From contig LFTF01000071.1 of assembly GCA_001512945.1 (NCBI GenBank), positions 1 to 15,973 on the forward strand: a DNA stretch of 15,973 bases, read 5' to 3'. The position numbers were made by a program, and so were the translations under genes. Every line of letters begins with the position of its first letter. Position 1 is the first letter of the stretch. Source of the DNA: Clostridiales bacterium DTU023 (GTDB lineage: Bacteria > Bacillota > Clostridia > Saccharofermentanales > DTU023). This document shows positions 1-6,242 of the stretch, piece after piece. The notes beneath the pieces were generated by a model that ran no database searches, had not been told where the DNA came from, and saw only the letters and a list, made by a program, of their open reading frames with translations.

Positions 1-2
1 GC

Positions 3-125
3 GACCTCTCCGACTTGTTTCTAATGATTCCATACGTGCTCACATTGCTCTTGTTGCTGTTTTTTTCGCGACACAACCATCCCCCGCGTGCACTGGGCTC
101 CGATTACGAGTATGATAGAAGATAA
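3..125 (+). CDS. ABC transporter permease, C-terminal fragment (probable sugar/nucleoside type)
   Basis: This is the 3' end of a gene that begins before the window. Frame 3 is open from the first base to TAA at 123-125 and encodes 40 residues. A hydrophobic stretch (LFLMIPYVLTLLLLLFF) is followed by a short charged tail with PPRALGSDYE. The pattern of a last membrane helix containing IPY-hydrophobic, then P-x-A-L-G-x-x-Y-E, resembles the C-terminus of BmpA/NupPQ-type permeases of the simple sugar/nucleoside ABC family. That match is from memory of the family, not from a search. If right, it is one of two permeases in a membrane importer, possibly for nucleosides. The gene is co-directional with the str operon but separated by about 170 bases holding a promoter-like site and a terminator-like hairpin. 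Only the tail is visible, so the substrate cannot be assigned. Confidence 0.6.
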   Translation, partial: DLSDLFLMIPYVLTLLLLLFFSRHNHPPRALGSDYEYDRR

Positions 126-194
126 TCAGAGAGGTATTTGGGATCCAAGTAAAGCTCGAACGCTTAGCATTTAGCACTGCCATGCGTTAAGTAC

Positions 195-223
195 TGGACA
201 AGATTGAATAATCCTGATATTAT
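195..223 (+). promoter_or_regulatory. Probable promoter of the str operon
   Basis: A TGGACA -35 box (195-200) and a TATTAT -10 box (218-223) are separated by exactly 17 bases. TGA directly before the -10 box makes it an extended -10. Transcription would begin near 230, giving a leader of about 65 bases before rpsL. It is the best sigma-A-like site seen in the 1-293 region. The call rests on motif match and position only. Confidence 0.6.
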
Positions 224-231
224 CAGTTTTC

Positions 232-258
232 GGTCGCCCGCGTTGCGGGCACCTTTTT
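232..258 (+). terminator. Hairpin plus T-run in rpsL leader (attenuator or upstream terminator)
   Basis: GCCCGC (236-241) pairs with GCGGGC (245-250) around a GTT loop. GGT (232-234) can extend the stem with ACC (251-253), leaving one bulged C, and TTTTT follows at 254-258. This has the form of an intrinsic terminator. It lies downstream of the likely str promoter and 36 bases before the rpsL start. It may therefore act as an attenuator in the operon leader, or simply end transcription from the upstream permease operon. Confidence 0.6.
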
Positions 259-293
259 GAGCAAATAATTACGACATGAAAGGAGGTGTGTTG

Positions 294-719
294 ATGCCTA
301 CATTCAACCAGTTGGTTAAAAAGGGACGGCAGTCGAAAAAAGACAAAACTAAAGTCCCCGCACTGGCGTCTGGCCTGAATACGCTTAAACGGCGTCCTTC
401 ATACTATCCATCACCGCAGAAACGTGGTGTATGCACAGTCGTGAAGACGACGACACCTAAGAAGCCTAACTCAGCGCTACGCAAAGTTGCCCGGGTCCGT
501 CTAACTAATCAGCACGAGGTTTACGCATACATCCCCGGCATCGGTCACAACTTACAGGAACATAGTGTTGTCCTGATTCGTGGTGGTCGTGTCAAGGATC
601 TACCTGGCGTTCGTTACCACATCATACGTGGCACGCTCGATACAGTCGGTGTTGCAAACCGCAAACAGAGCCGTTCCAAATATGGTGCGAAACGTCCCAA
701 GGTTGCGAAGACCAAGTAA
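294..719 (+). CDS. rpsL: 30S ribosomal protein S12
   Basis: S12 is a small-subunit protein at the decoding centre and helps control translational accuracy. The 141-residue product starts MPTFNQLVKKGRQSKK and contains the family signature TTTPKKPNSALRK (about residues 52-64) and the second conserved loop RVKDLPGVRYH. The lysines where streptomycin-resistance changes usually occur are present in both loops, so it looks wild type there. It is longer than the ~124-residue proteobacterial form because of an insert before PQKRGVC, as in Bacillota. The ATG at 294 is chosen because the in-frame ATG at 276 lies before the AGGAGG (282-287), which is well spaced for 294. It is first gene of the str operon, with rpsG following after an unusually long 149-base gap. 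Confidence 0.97.
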   Translation: MPTFNQLVKKGRQSKKDKTKVPALASGLNTLKRRPSYYPSPQKRGVCTVVKTTTPKKPNSALRKVARVRLTNQHEVYAYIPGIGHNLQEHSVVLIRGGRVKDLPGVRYHIIRGTLDTVGVANRKQSRSKYGAKRPKVAKTK

Positions 720-745
720 CAGCCAGCGGTTGGATAAACATGCAA

Positions 746-841
746 AAAGAACACGCCTTCATTTTTAGGCCTGTTTCTTGTCGCATGACACGTGTCCATA
801 TCGTGAGTACCTGTGGTTTCGGGTTCCCTTAAGATGAACCC
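746..841 (+). promoter_or_regulatory. Inverted repeats in the rpsL-rpsG spacer
   Basis: The 149-base gap between rpsL and rpsG holds two inverted repeats. The first (about 746-778) pairs AAGAA-CA-GCCT with AGGC-TG-TTCTT with small interruptions. The second pairs GGGTTC (821-826) with GAACCC (836-841) around a 9-base loop, ending 11 bases before the rpsG ribosome binding site. Neither is followed by a T-run, so they are not terminators. In Escherichia coli the S12-S7 spacer binds S7 for feedback control. A similar role here is only a guess, as no sequence match to that site is claimed. Confidence 0.35.
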
Positions 842-868
842 GCATAATCATGAAAGGAGGGAAGACCA

Positions 869-1339
869 TTGCCAAGAAAAGGCCATATCCCCAAGAGAGA
901 TGTGCTACCGGATCCCGTTTACCATGACGTTCGGGTAGCGAAACTAATTAATAATGTAATGATGCACGGCAAGAAAGATCTCGCCCAGACAATCGTATTT
1001 GATGCGTTTGACCTGATCGAGAAACGTGTCGGGCAATCACCGTTGGAAGTTTTTAACAAAGCTTTGGATAATGTAATGCCTGTGCTTGAAGTCAAGGCAC
1101 GCCGGGTGGGAGGATCTAACTATCAGGTCCCCATCGAAGTGCGTCCTGAACGACGTCAGACACTGGCACTTCGCTGGATTGTCTTAGCTGCGCGCGCAAG
1201 AAGTGAGCGTACGATGAACGAACGCCTCGCTAATGAATTAATTGACGCGTCCAGACAGGCAGGATCAGCGTTTAGACGCAAAGAAGAAATTCACCGCATG
1301 GCAGAAGCGAACCGCGCATTTGCCCATTACCGGTGGTAA
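869..1339 (+). CDS. rpsG: 30S ribosomal protein S7
   Basis: S7 binds the 3' major domain of 16S rRNA and nucleates assembly of the small-subunit head near the E site. The 156-residue product has the usual family length. It shows the typical N-terminus PRKGHIPKRDVLPDPVYHD, the central VEVKARRVGGSNYQVP segment with PERRQTLALRW, and the C-terminal AFRRKEEIHRMAEANRAFAHYRW. The start is TTG at 869, supported by AAAGGAGG at 853-860 and by the conserved N-terminus (first residue followed by PRKG). It is the second gene of the str operon. fusA begins 37 bases after its stop with its own ribosome binding site. S7 often feeds back on its own operon, and hairpins just upstream would be candidate targets. 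Confidence 0.97.
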   Translation: MPRKGHIPKRDVLPDPVYHDVRVAKLINNVMMHGKKDLAQTIVFDAFDLIEKRVGQSPLEVFNKALDNVMPVLEVKARRVGGSNYQVPIEVRPERRQTLALRWIVLAARARSERTMNERLANELIDASRQAGSAFRRKEEIHRMAEANRAFAHYRW

Positions 1340-1376
1340 TTGAACAAGAAGATTAAAGAATCAGGAGAACATACGG

Positions 1377-3449
1377 ATGCCAAGAGAATTCTCACTTGAG
1401 AATACAAGGAATATCGGCATCATGGCCCATATCGACGCCGGCAAAACAACGACGACGGAACGTATCCTCTACTACACGGGACGAATCCACCGTTTAGGCG
1501 AAACCCACGAAGGTGCCGCTACGATGGACTGGATGCCCGAGGAGCAGGACCGCGGTATTACGATTACATCGGCCGCGACAACGACGATGTGGAAGGATTG
1601 CCGGATCAATATAATTGATACGCCTGGCCATGTCGATTTTACTGTTGAAGTTGAACGGTCGCTCCGTGTATTAGATGGAGCGGTCACTGTTTTGTGTGCA
1701 AGAAGCGGTGTCGAACCGCAAACGGAAACTGTATGGCGTCAGGCCAATACGTATGGTGTTCCGCGTCTCGTTTATGTCAATAAAATGGATATTACGGGCG
1801 CGGACTATTTCCACGTTATCAAAATGATGGAAGACCGCCTCGGAACGAATGCGGTTCCGATCCAACTGCCTATCGGCAAAGAGGACACCTTCATCGGTAT
1901 TATTGACTTGATGACGATGAAAGCCGAGATTTTTGAAGGCGATGATCTGGGGAAGACGGTTACGGAATCCGAGATCGATCCGAACCAGCTTGAGGAAGCC
2001 AAAGAATGGCGCGCTCTCATGGTTGAGGCCATTTGCGAGACAGATGATAATTTAGCCGACAAGTTTCTTTGTGACGAAGAGATCTGTGTTGCAGATCTCA
2101 AGGCGGCGCTCCGAAGAGCCACGCTCGCCACAGAAATTACGCCGGTTACATGCGGTTCTTCCTACAAAAACAAGGGTGTCCAGATGCTTCTCGATGCCAT
2201 GGTAGATTATCTGCCGTCACCGATTGATGTTCCGCCAGTAGTCGGGATCGACCCCAGAACTGACGAAGAGACAACGCGGGCAGTCGATGACAAAGCACCT
2301 TTTTCAGCGCTCGCATTCAAGGTGATGACTGATCCCTACGTGGGGCAACTCTGCTTCTTTCGTGTCTACAGTGGCACGTTGAAAGCGGGCACCTATGTTC
2401 AGAATGCAACCAAGGGCAAACGTGAGCGGATCGGACGCATCCTGATGATGCATGCCAATCACCGTTCGGATGTCGACGAAGTGTATGCAGGAGATATCGC
2501 TGCGGCGGTTGGACTTCGCAATACCACGACCGGCGACACGCTTACTACAGAACAAGCGCCAATCATTCTGGAAAGCATGGATTTTCCTGAACCGGTTATC
2601 TCCGTTGCAATTGAACCAAAATCGAAAGCCAGCCAAGATAAGCTGGAGGTCGCGCTGGCGAAGCTGGCAGAAGAAGACCCCACATTCCGGACACGCGTTG
2701 ATAAAGAAACAGGTCAGATGATCGTGTCGGGTATGGGGGAACTCCATCTCGCTATTATCGTCGATCGTTTATTCCGTGAATTCAAGGTGGAGGCGAACGT
2801 TGGGCAGCCGCAAGTTGCTTACCGTGAGACGATCACTAAGACTTCAAAGGCAGAGGGACGTTTCGTCCGCCAGACCGGCGGCCACGGCCAGTACGGTCAC
2901 GCTGTCATAGAGATCACCCCTTTGGAAGCAGGCGAAGGCTTTGTCTTCGAGGACAAAACATTCGGCGGATCCGTGCCAAAAGAGTTCATTAAACCGGTGG
3001 AAGAAGGTATTCGCGAGGCAATGAACAGCGGTATTGTTGCCGGATATCCAGTCGTAGATCTGAAAGCTACGCTTTTGGATGGTTCATATCACGATGTGGA
3101 CTCATCTGAGATTGCGTTCCGCATCGCCGGTTCTATGGCGTTGCGCGAGGCGTTAAATCGCGCAGATCCTATTCTGATGGAACCCATCATGAAGGTGGAC
3201 ATCATTGTTCCGAGTGATTATCTGGGAGATGTGTTGGCCGATATCAGTGCCAGACGCGGCCAGATCCAGGGTATGGAAGCGTCAAACAACGCACAGCTTG
3301 TCGACGCATTCGTCTCCTTGTCGGAAATGTTTGGTTACGCAACCGCACTTCGGTCGCGAACACAGGGAAGAGGCGTATTCACGATGCAGATCAGCCATTT
3401 TGCTAAAGTTCCGGAAAGTGTCCGGGCGAGCATCGTGACAAACCGTTAA
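1377..3449 (+). CDS. fusA: Translation elongation factor G
   Basis: EF-G is the GTPase that drives tRNA-mRNA translocation on the ribosome and, with RRF, ribosome recycling. The 690-residue protein matches the usual length. The GTPase domain carries the P-loop AHIDAGKTTTTERIL (about residues 17-31), the switch I element DRGITITSA, DTPGHVDFTVEVERSLR and the guanine-binding NKMD. The domain II segment FKVMTDPYVGQLCFFRVYSG and the domain IV loop FVRQTGGHGQYGHAVIEI follow, then the C-terminal domain V ending VPESVRASIV. ATG at 1377 is preceded by CAGGAG. It is third in the str operon; the gap to tuf is 140 bases with a possible extra promoter. All nucleotide-binding motifs are intact, so this looks like the housekeeping copy and not a tetracycline-protection or EF-G2 paralogue. 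Confidence 0.97.
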   Translation: MPREFSLENTRNIGIMAHIDAGKTTTTERILYYTGRIHRLGETHEGAATMDWMPEEQDRGITITSAATTTMWKDCRINIIDTPGHVDFTVEVERSLRVLDGAVTVLCARSGVEPQTETVWRQANTYGVPRLVYVNKMDITGADYFHVIKMMEDRLGTNAVPIQLPIGKEDTFIGIIDLMTMKAEIFEGDDLGKTVTESEIDPNQLEEAKEWRALMVEAICETDDNLADKFLCDEEICVADLKAALRRATLATEITPVTCGSSYKNKGVQMLLDAMVDYLPSPIDVPPVVGIDPRTDEETTRAVDDKAPFSALAFKVMTDPYVGQLCFFRVYSGTLKAGTYVQNATKGKRERIGRILMMHANHRSDVDEVYAGDIAAAVGLRNTTTGDTLTTEQAPIILESMDFPEPVISVAIEPKSKASQDKLEVALAKLAEEDPTFRTRVDKETGQMIVSGMGELHLAIIVDRLFREFKVEANVGQPQVAYRETITKTSKAEGRFVRQTGGHGQYGHAVIEITPLEAGEGFVFEDKTFGGSVPKEFIKPVEEGIREAMNSGIVAGYPVVDLKATLLDGSYHDVDSSEIAFRIAGSMALREALNRADPILMEPIMKVDIIVPSDYLGDVLADISARRGQIQGMEASNNAQLVDAFVSLSEMFGYATALRSRTQGRGVFTMQISHFAKVPESVRASIVTNR

Positions 3450-3534
3450 TATAAGAAGAGTGGATTGCCTCAAAAAGGCTCCCGATCCAACGCACGTTGC
3501 GTTCATAAGAGTTTTATGAGAAAATCATAGAACA

Positions 3535-3563
3535 TGCAAACAAATTAATTAGATCCATATAAT
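3535..3563 (+). promoter_or_regulatory. Possible internal promoter for tuf
   Basis: A perfect TATAAT (3558-3563) lies 17 bases after a weak -35-like TGCAAA (3535-3540), 26 bases before the tuf start. The fusA-tuf gap (3450-3589) also contains inverted repeats: AACGCA-CGT-TGCGTT near 3490-3504, and an interrupted GGAT..GCCT / AGGC..ATCC stem near 3463-3488. Separate transcription of tuf would fit its high demand, but only the -10 box is convincing. Confidence 0.45.
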
Positions 3564-3589
3564 GATCGACCAGTAGGAGGACATCTGAA

Positions 3590-4807
3590 GTGGGAAAACA
3601 GAAATTTCAAAGAACAAAACCACATGTTAACGTAGGTACGATTGGTCACGTCGACCATGGCAAGACGACATTGACAGCCGCGATCACGAAAGTGCTCTCA
3701 CTTAGCGGTGAAGGTGTGGCAAGTTTTACCGACTATGCCGCCATTGACAAAGCTCCGGAAGAAAGAGCGCGCGGCATCACAATCAATGCGTCGCACGTTG
3801 AGTATGAAACAAAAAACCGCCACTACGCGCACGTGGACTGTCCTGGTCACGCCGACTATATCAAGAACATGATTACCGGCGCGGCACAGATGGACGGCGC
3901 GATTCTCGTCGTTTCCGCAGTGGATGGCCCGATGCCTCAGACGCGTGAGCACATCCTGCTCGCCCGCCAGGTCGGTGTCCCTTCCATCGTCGTTTTCATG
4001 AACAAAACGGACCAAGTCGATGATGATGAAATCCTCGACCTTGTCGATATGGAGATACGCGAGCGCCTTGATGAGTACGATTTCCCGGGTGATGACACAC
4101 CGATCATCCGCGGCTCTGCACTTGAAGCGCTTGAGTGCGAAGACACTGATCTGAGCAATCCCGTTTATAAACCCATCCTTGACTTGATGGAAGCGGTTGA
4201 CTCGTTTATTCCGACTCCGGCCCGTCCGACCGATAAGCCATTCTTGTGTCCGATCGAAGACGTTATGACAATCACCGGCCGCGGTACAGTTGTTACAGGC
4301 CGTGTTGAGCGTGGCCAGATCGAAATTAACAGACCCGTCGAGATTGTTGGCCTCGCTGATGAATCAAGAAAAACGGTCGTTACAGGTATTGAGATGTTCC
4401 GTAAGATGCTCGATCACGCCGAAGCGGGTGACAACGTTGGTTTACTGCTTCGTGGTGTCGCGCGCGACCAAGTCCGTCGTGGCCAGGTTGTGGCAGCCCC
4501 AGGTTCGATCAAGCCTCATACGCGTTTCGTTGGACAAATTTATGTCTTGACGAAGGATGAGGGTGGTCGCCATAAGGCATTCTTTGACGGTTACCGTCCG
4601 CAGTTCTATTTCCGGACAACCGACGTTACTGGTGTTGCGCGTCTGCCTGAAGGCGTAGATATGTGCATGCCTGGTGACCACGTTGAGATCACTGTTGAGT
4701 TGATTACTCCGATCGCCATCGAGCCCGGTCTCAAGTTCGCCATACGTGAAGGCGGAAAGACGGTCGGTTCTGGTACGGTTGTTCGTCTCGTGGACGAAGT
4801 CGAATAG
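3590..4807 (+). CDS. tuf: Translation elongation factor Tu
   Basis: EF-Tu delivers aminoacyl-tRNA to the ribosome in a GTP-dependent way. The 405-residue product has all G motifs: GHVDHGKTTLTAA (G1, about 19-31), RGITINASHVEYET (switch I), DCPGHADYIKNM (G3, with the catalytic histidine) and NKTD (G4, where many species have NKCD or NKVD). Domain II shows TGRGTVVTGRVERG; domain III shows PQFYFRTTDVTG and ends FAIREGGKTVGSGTVVRLV. The start is GTG at 3590, with AGGAGG at 3575-3580 at correct spacing. It is the last gene of the str operon. A strong terminator directly follows, so it is not co-transcribed with S10-operon genes. Selenocysteinyl-tRNA is not carried by EF-Tu but by SelB, which is not encoded in the window. 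Confidence 0.97.
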   Translation: MGKQKFQRTKPHVNVGTIGHVDHGKTTLTAAITKVLSLSGEGVASFTDYAAIDKAPEERARGITINASHVEYETKNRHYAHVDCPGHADYIKNMITGAAQMDGAILVVSAVDGPMPQTREHILLARQVGVPSIVVFMNKTDQVDDDEILDLVDMEIRERLDEYDFPGDDTPIIRGSALEALECEDTDLSNPVYKPILDLMEAVDSFIPTPARPTDKPFLCPIEDVMTITGRGTVVTGRVERGQIEINRPVEIVGLADESRKTVVTGIEMFRKMLDHAEAGDNVGLLLRGVARDQVRRGQVVAAPGSIKPHTRFVGQIYVLTKDEGGRHKAFFDGYRPQFYFRTTDVTGVARLPEGVDMCMPGDHVEITVELITPIAIEPGLKFAIREGGKTVGSGTVVRLVDEVE

Positions 4808-4833
4808 TCAGAAATCCATCGCACTGATTGAAC

Positions 4834-4870
4834 GAGCGCCTCAGGATTAATCCTGAGGCGCTTTTCTTAT
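4834..4870 (+). terminator. Intrinsic terminator of the str operon
   Basis: AGCGCCTCAGGA (4835-4846) pairs perfectly over 12 bases with TCCTGAGGCGCT (4851-4862) around a TTAA loop. It is followed by a T-rich run (TTTCTTATT). It lies 27 bases after the tuf stop and closes the operon. Confidence 0.92.
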
Positions 4871-4939
4871 TAAGAATTGTGTGACAATAGGCGTACGTAA
4901 AAAGGGACATCTTTTCGTTTGATTGAAGTAGGTGATGAT

Positions 4940-5461
4940 ATGCAGGATATTCTTATAGTGGTCGACATGCAGAACGATTTTGTTGACGGAGCGCTTGGAA
5001 CGCCGGAGGCACAATCCATAGTCGCGAATGTAATAGAGAAGATGGCAAACTTCGATGGTCGTGTTCTATTCACGAAGGATACGCACGAGGCAAACTACCT
5101 TGAGACGCAGGAGGGGAGAAAACTGCCTATTGAGCACTGTATACGGGATACGGCAGGATGGGAAATAGTCCCAGACATTGCAGTTCTTCGGCAGGGCCAA
5201 GTTGTTGAAAAGGATACGTTCGGTTCGCGTGACTTGGTGGCTGTGCTGGATGAAATGAATGTGGAGGATCCGATCCGATCTATCACGCTTGTTGGGCTTT
5301 GTACCGACATCTGTGTGATCTCAAACGCGCTTCTTATTAAGGCATTTCTACCTGAAGTAGAAATCAATGTCGATGCGTTGTGTTGTGCCGGTGTCACCCC
5401 TGAAAGCCATCAGATCGCGCTTAGTGCGATGAAGGCTTGTCAGATAAACGTTGAAGAGTAG
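4940..5461 (+). CDS. Nicotinamidase/isochorismatase-family cysteine hydrolase
   Basis: This is an alpha/beta cysteine hydrolase of the isochorismatase fold; the best functional guess is nicotinamidase (nicotinamide to nicotinate, NAD salvage) in the cytoplasm. In the 173-residue product the expected triad is Asp9 (VVDMQNDF), Lys91 (VVEKDTF) and Cys125 (GLCTDICV). A nicotinamidase-like metal site is visible as Asp47 and His49 (KDTHE) plus His66 (PIEHC). The start is ATG at 4940, with AGGTGATG upstream and the conserved first strand beginning just after it. A TTG at 4919 in frame would add seven non-conserved residues. It stands alone between the str terminator and convergent minus-strand genes. 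The family has many amidases with other substrates, so nicotinamide is likely but not certain. No obvious promoter was found in the 70-base leader. Confidence 0.75.
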   Translation: MQDILIVVDMQNDFVDGALGTPEAQSIVANVIEKMANFDGRVLFTKDTHEANYLETQEGRKLPIEHCIRDTAGWEIVPDIAVLRQGQVVEKDTFGSRDLVAVLDEMNVEDPIRSITLVGLCTDICVISNALLIKAFLPEVEINVDALCCAGVTPESHQIALSAMKACQINVEE

Positions 5462-5508
5462 ATAGCTGCTAGTTGACAAGTGAAACACAAGTTTTGCAAA
5501 ATATCAGG

Positions 5509-5757
5509 TCAATCGGCGGATTGTCCTTCGACGTCTTTGTCTTTCCGTGTTACATGTTTGCGCGACACAGCGATAATATGAAGAAGAAGCGTGATACTTC
5601 CAATGATGAAACCCGCGTTCAGGATTTTGCCATACGAAGGATGCATAGTCGACGTCATTTTGCTTGCAACGAGGAGTGCAGGAGTGGCTATCAATCCTGC
5701 TAAAACAAGAATATCGAGGATGATCTGAACAAGGTCAATCGGTTTATTCTTCTTCAT
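5509..5757 (-). CDS. Small two-helix membrane protein, function unknown
   Basis: I do not recognise this 82-residue protein. It begins MKKNKPIDLVQIILD and has two predicted membrane helices. The first is about residues 8-31 (VQIILDILVLAGLIATPALLVA), the second about 48-68 (ILNAGFIIGSITLLLHIIAV). A basic, charged tail (SRKHVTRKDKD) follows. ATG at 5757 is preferred over an in-frame TTG at 5814 because the extra 19 residues look non-conserved and the lysine-rich N-terminus directly before the first helix is typical. The ribosome binding site is weak (AGAAAG). It lies 83 bases downstream of the selenoprotein gene on the same strand and may be co-transcribed with it. No catalytic motif is visible. 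An opposite-strand frame at 5473-5703 exists but has no hydrophobic or family pattern. Confidence 0.6.
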   Translation of the reverse strand: MKKNKPIDLVQIILDILVLAGLIATPALLVASKMTSTMHPSYGKILNAGFIIGSITLLLHIIAVSRKHVTRKDKDVEGQSAD

Positions 5758-5840
5758 AATTCTGCTTTCTAATTTGAGGCACAGAACACAACGCAGACTG
5801 ACTGCCGCTACCAACCTAAATGAACCCTATCAAACGGTTT

Positions 5841-6191
5841 CTATTTGAGTTTTAAGTACTCGTCTTCCTGAACTCCAACCAGAACCTGGTCGCCGCTCAG
5901 CATGATCGGGCGCTTGACCAGCATCCCGTCAGTCGCAAGAAGATCAATCATCTCTTCGTCGCTCATTTGCGGGAGTTTGTCCTTTAATTCAAGTTCTTTA
6001 TATGCATCGCCGCGCGTATTGAAGAATGAGCCGATCGGCATGCCGCTTGCGGCAATCCATTTCACAAGTTCGTCTCGTGTCGGTCGATCATCCTTAATGT
6101 CACGGAAGGTGTAGGGGATGTTGTGCTTGTCAAGGAACCTCCTTGTTTTTTGGCACATCGTTCATTTTGAATAACAAATAAATAGATTCAT
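5841..6191 (-). CDS. Selenocysteine-containing ArsC/Spx-family (thioredoxin-fold) protein
   Basis: The gene encodes 116 residues when the in-frame TGA at 6164-6162 is read as selenocysteine (residue 10). ATG at 6191 follows a perfect AGGAGG (6202-6197) with 5-base spacing. The N-terminus reads MNLFICYSK-U-TMCQKTRRF. Homologues in the ArsC/YusI branch have a beta strand followed by K-C-S/T-x-C-Q-K, so U10 replaces the first cysteine of CxxC and C13 remains. Downstream, FNTRGDAYKEL, DEEMIDLLATDGMLVKRPI and VLVGVQEDEY are typical of the family. A GGU-loop hairpin after the TGA is the likely SECIS. Reading from ATG 6158 would lose the first strand and the redox residue and has no ribosome binding site. 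Its chemistry is probably thiol/selenol redox; arsenate reduction itself is unproven. An extended -10 promoter lies just upstream, and selC is 4 kb away on the same strand. Confidence 0.9.
6122..6157 (-). promoter_or_regulatory. Bacterial SECIS element in the selenoprotein mRNA
   Basis: Counting from the base after TGA, CAAGGA (+17 to +22) pairs perfectly with TCCTTG (+26 to +31) around a GGT loop (+23 to +25). An outer helix TGTGC (+5 to +9) / GCACA (+36 to +40) closes the structure across an A-rich internal loop. A short apical stem with G and U in the loop, about 20 bases after the UGA and inside the coding sequence, matches the layout of SelB-binding bacterial SECIS elements such as that of fdhF. 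The structure was read by eye, not computed. Confidence 0.85.
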
Positions 6192-6226
6192 GGTTTCCTC
6201 CTGAAAGGTCTGATTACTTAATTTAT

Positions 6227-6235
6227 ATTATAACA
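6227..6235 (-). promoter_or_regulatory. Extended -10 promoter of the selenoprotein gene
   Basis: On the minus strand TGT-TATAAT is a perfect -10 box with the extended TGn element. It sits in the 51-base gap after yqeC-mocA. The -35 region (near CGATCT) is poor, as is usual for extended -10 promoters. Transcription would start near 6220, giving a ~29-base leader with the AGGAGG. It suggests the selenoprotein gene can be expressed independently of the upstream maturation genes. Confidence 0.6.
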
Positions 6236-6242
6236 GGTTGAA

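Noticed and set aside
276..293. Upstream in-frame ATG for rpsL
   Set aside because: The AGGAGG lies inside these codons; S12 homologues begin at MPTFNQL, matching ATG 294.
2304..2747. Minus-strand 147-residue ORF
   Set aside because: Antisense shadow of fusA, no recognisable motif.
5473..5703. Plus-strand 76-residue ORF
   Set aside because: Antisense to the two-helix membrane protein, no family pattern, low-complexity charged composition and no good ribosome binding site.
5841..6158. Short ORF starting at ATG 6158 as the complete ArsC-like gene
   Set aside because: No ribosome binding site, and it would lack the first beta strand and redox cysteine/selenocysteine; the start at 6191 through TGA explains both.
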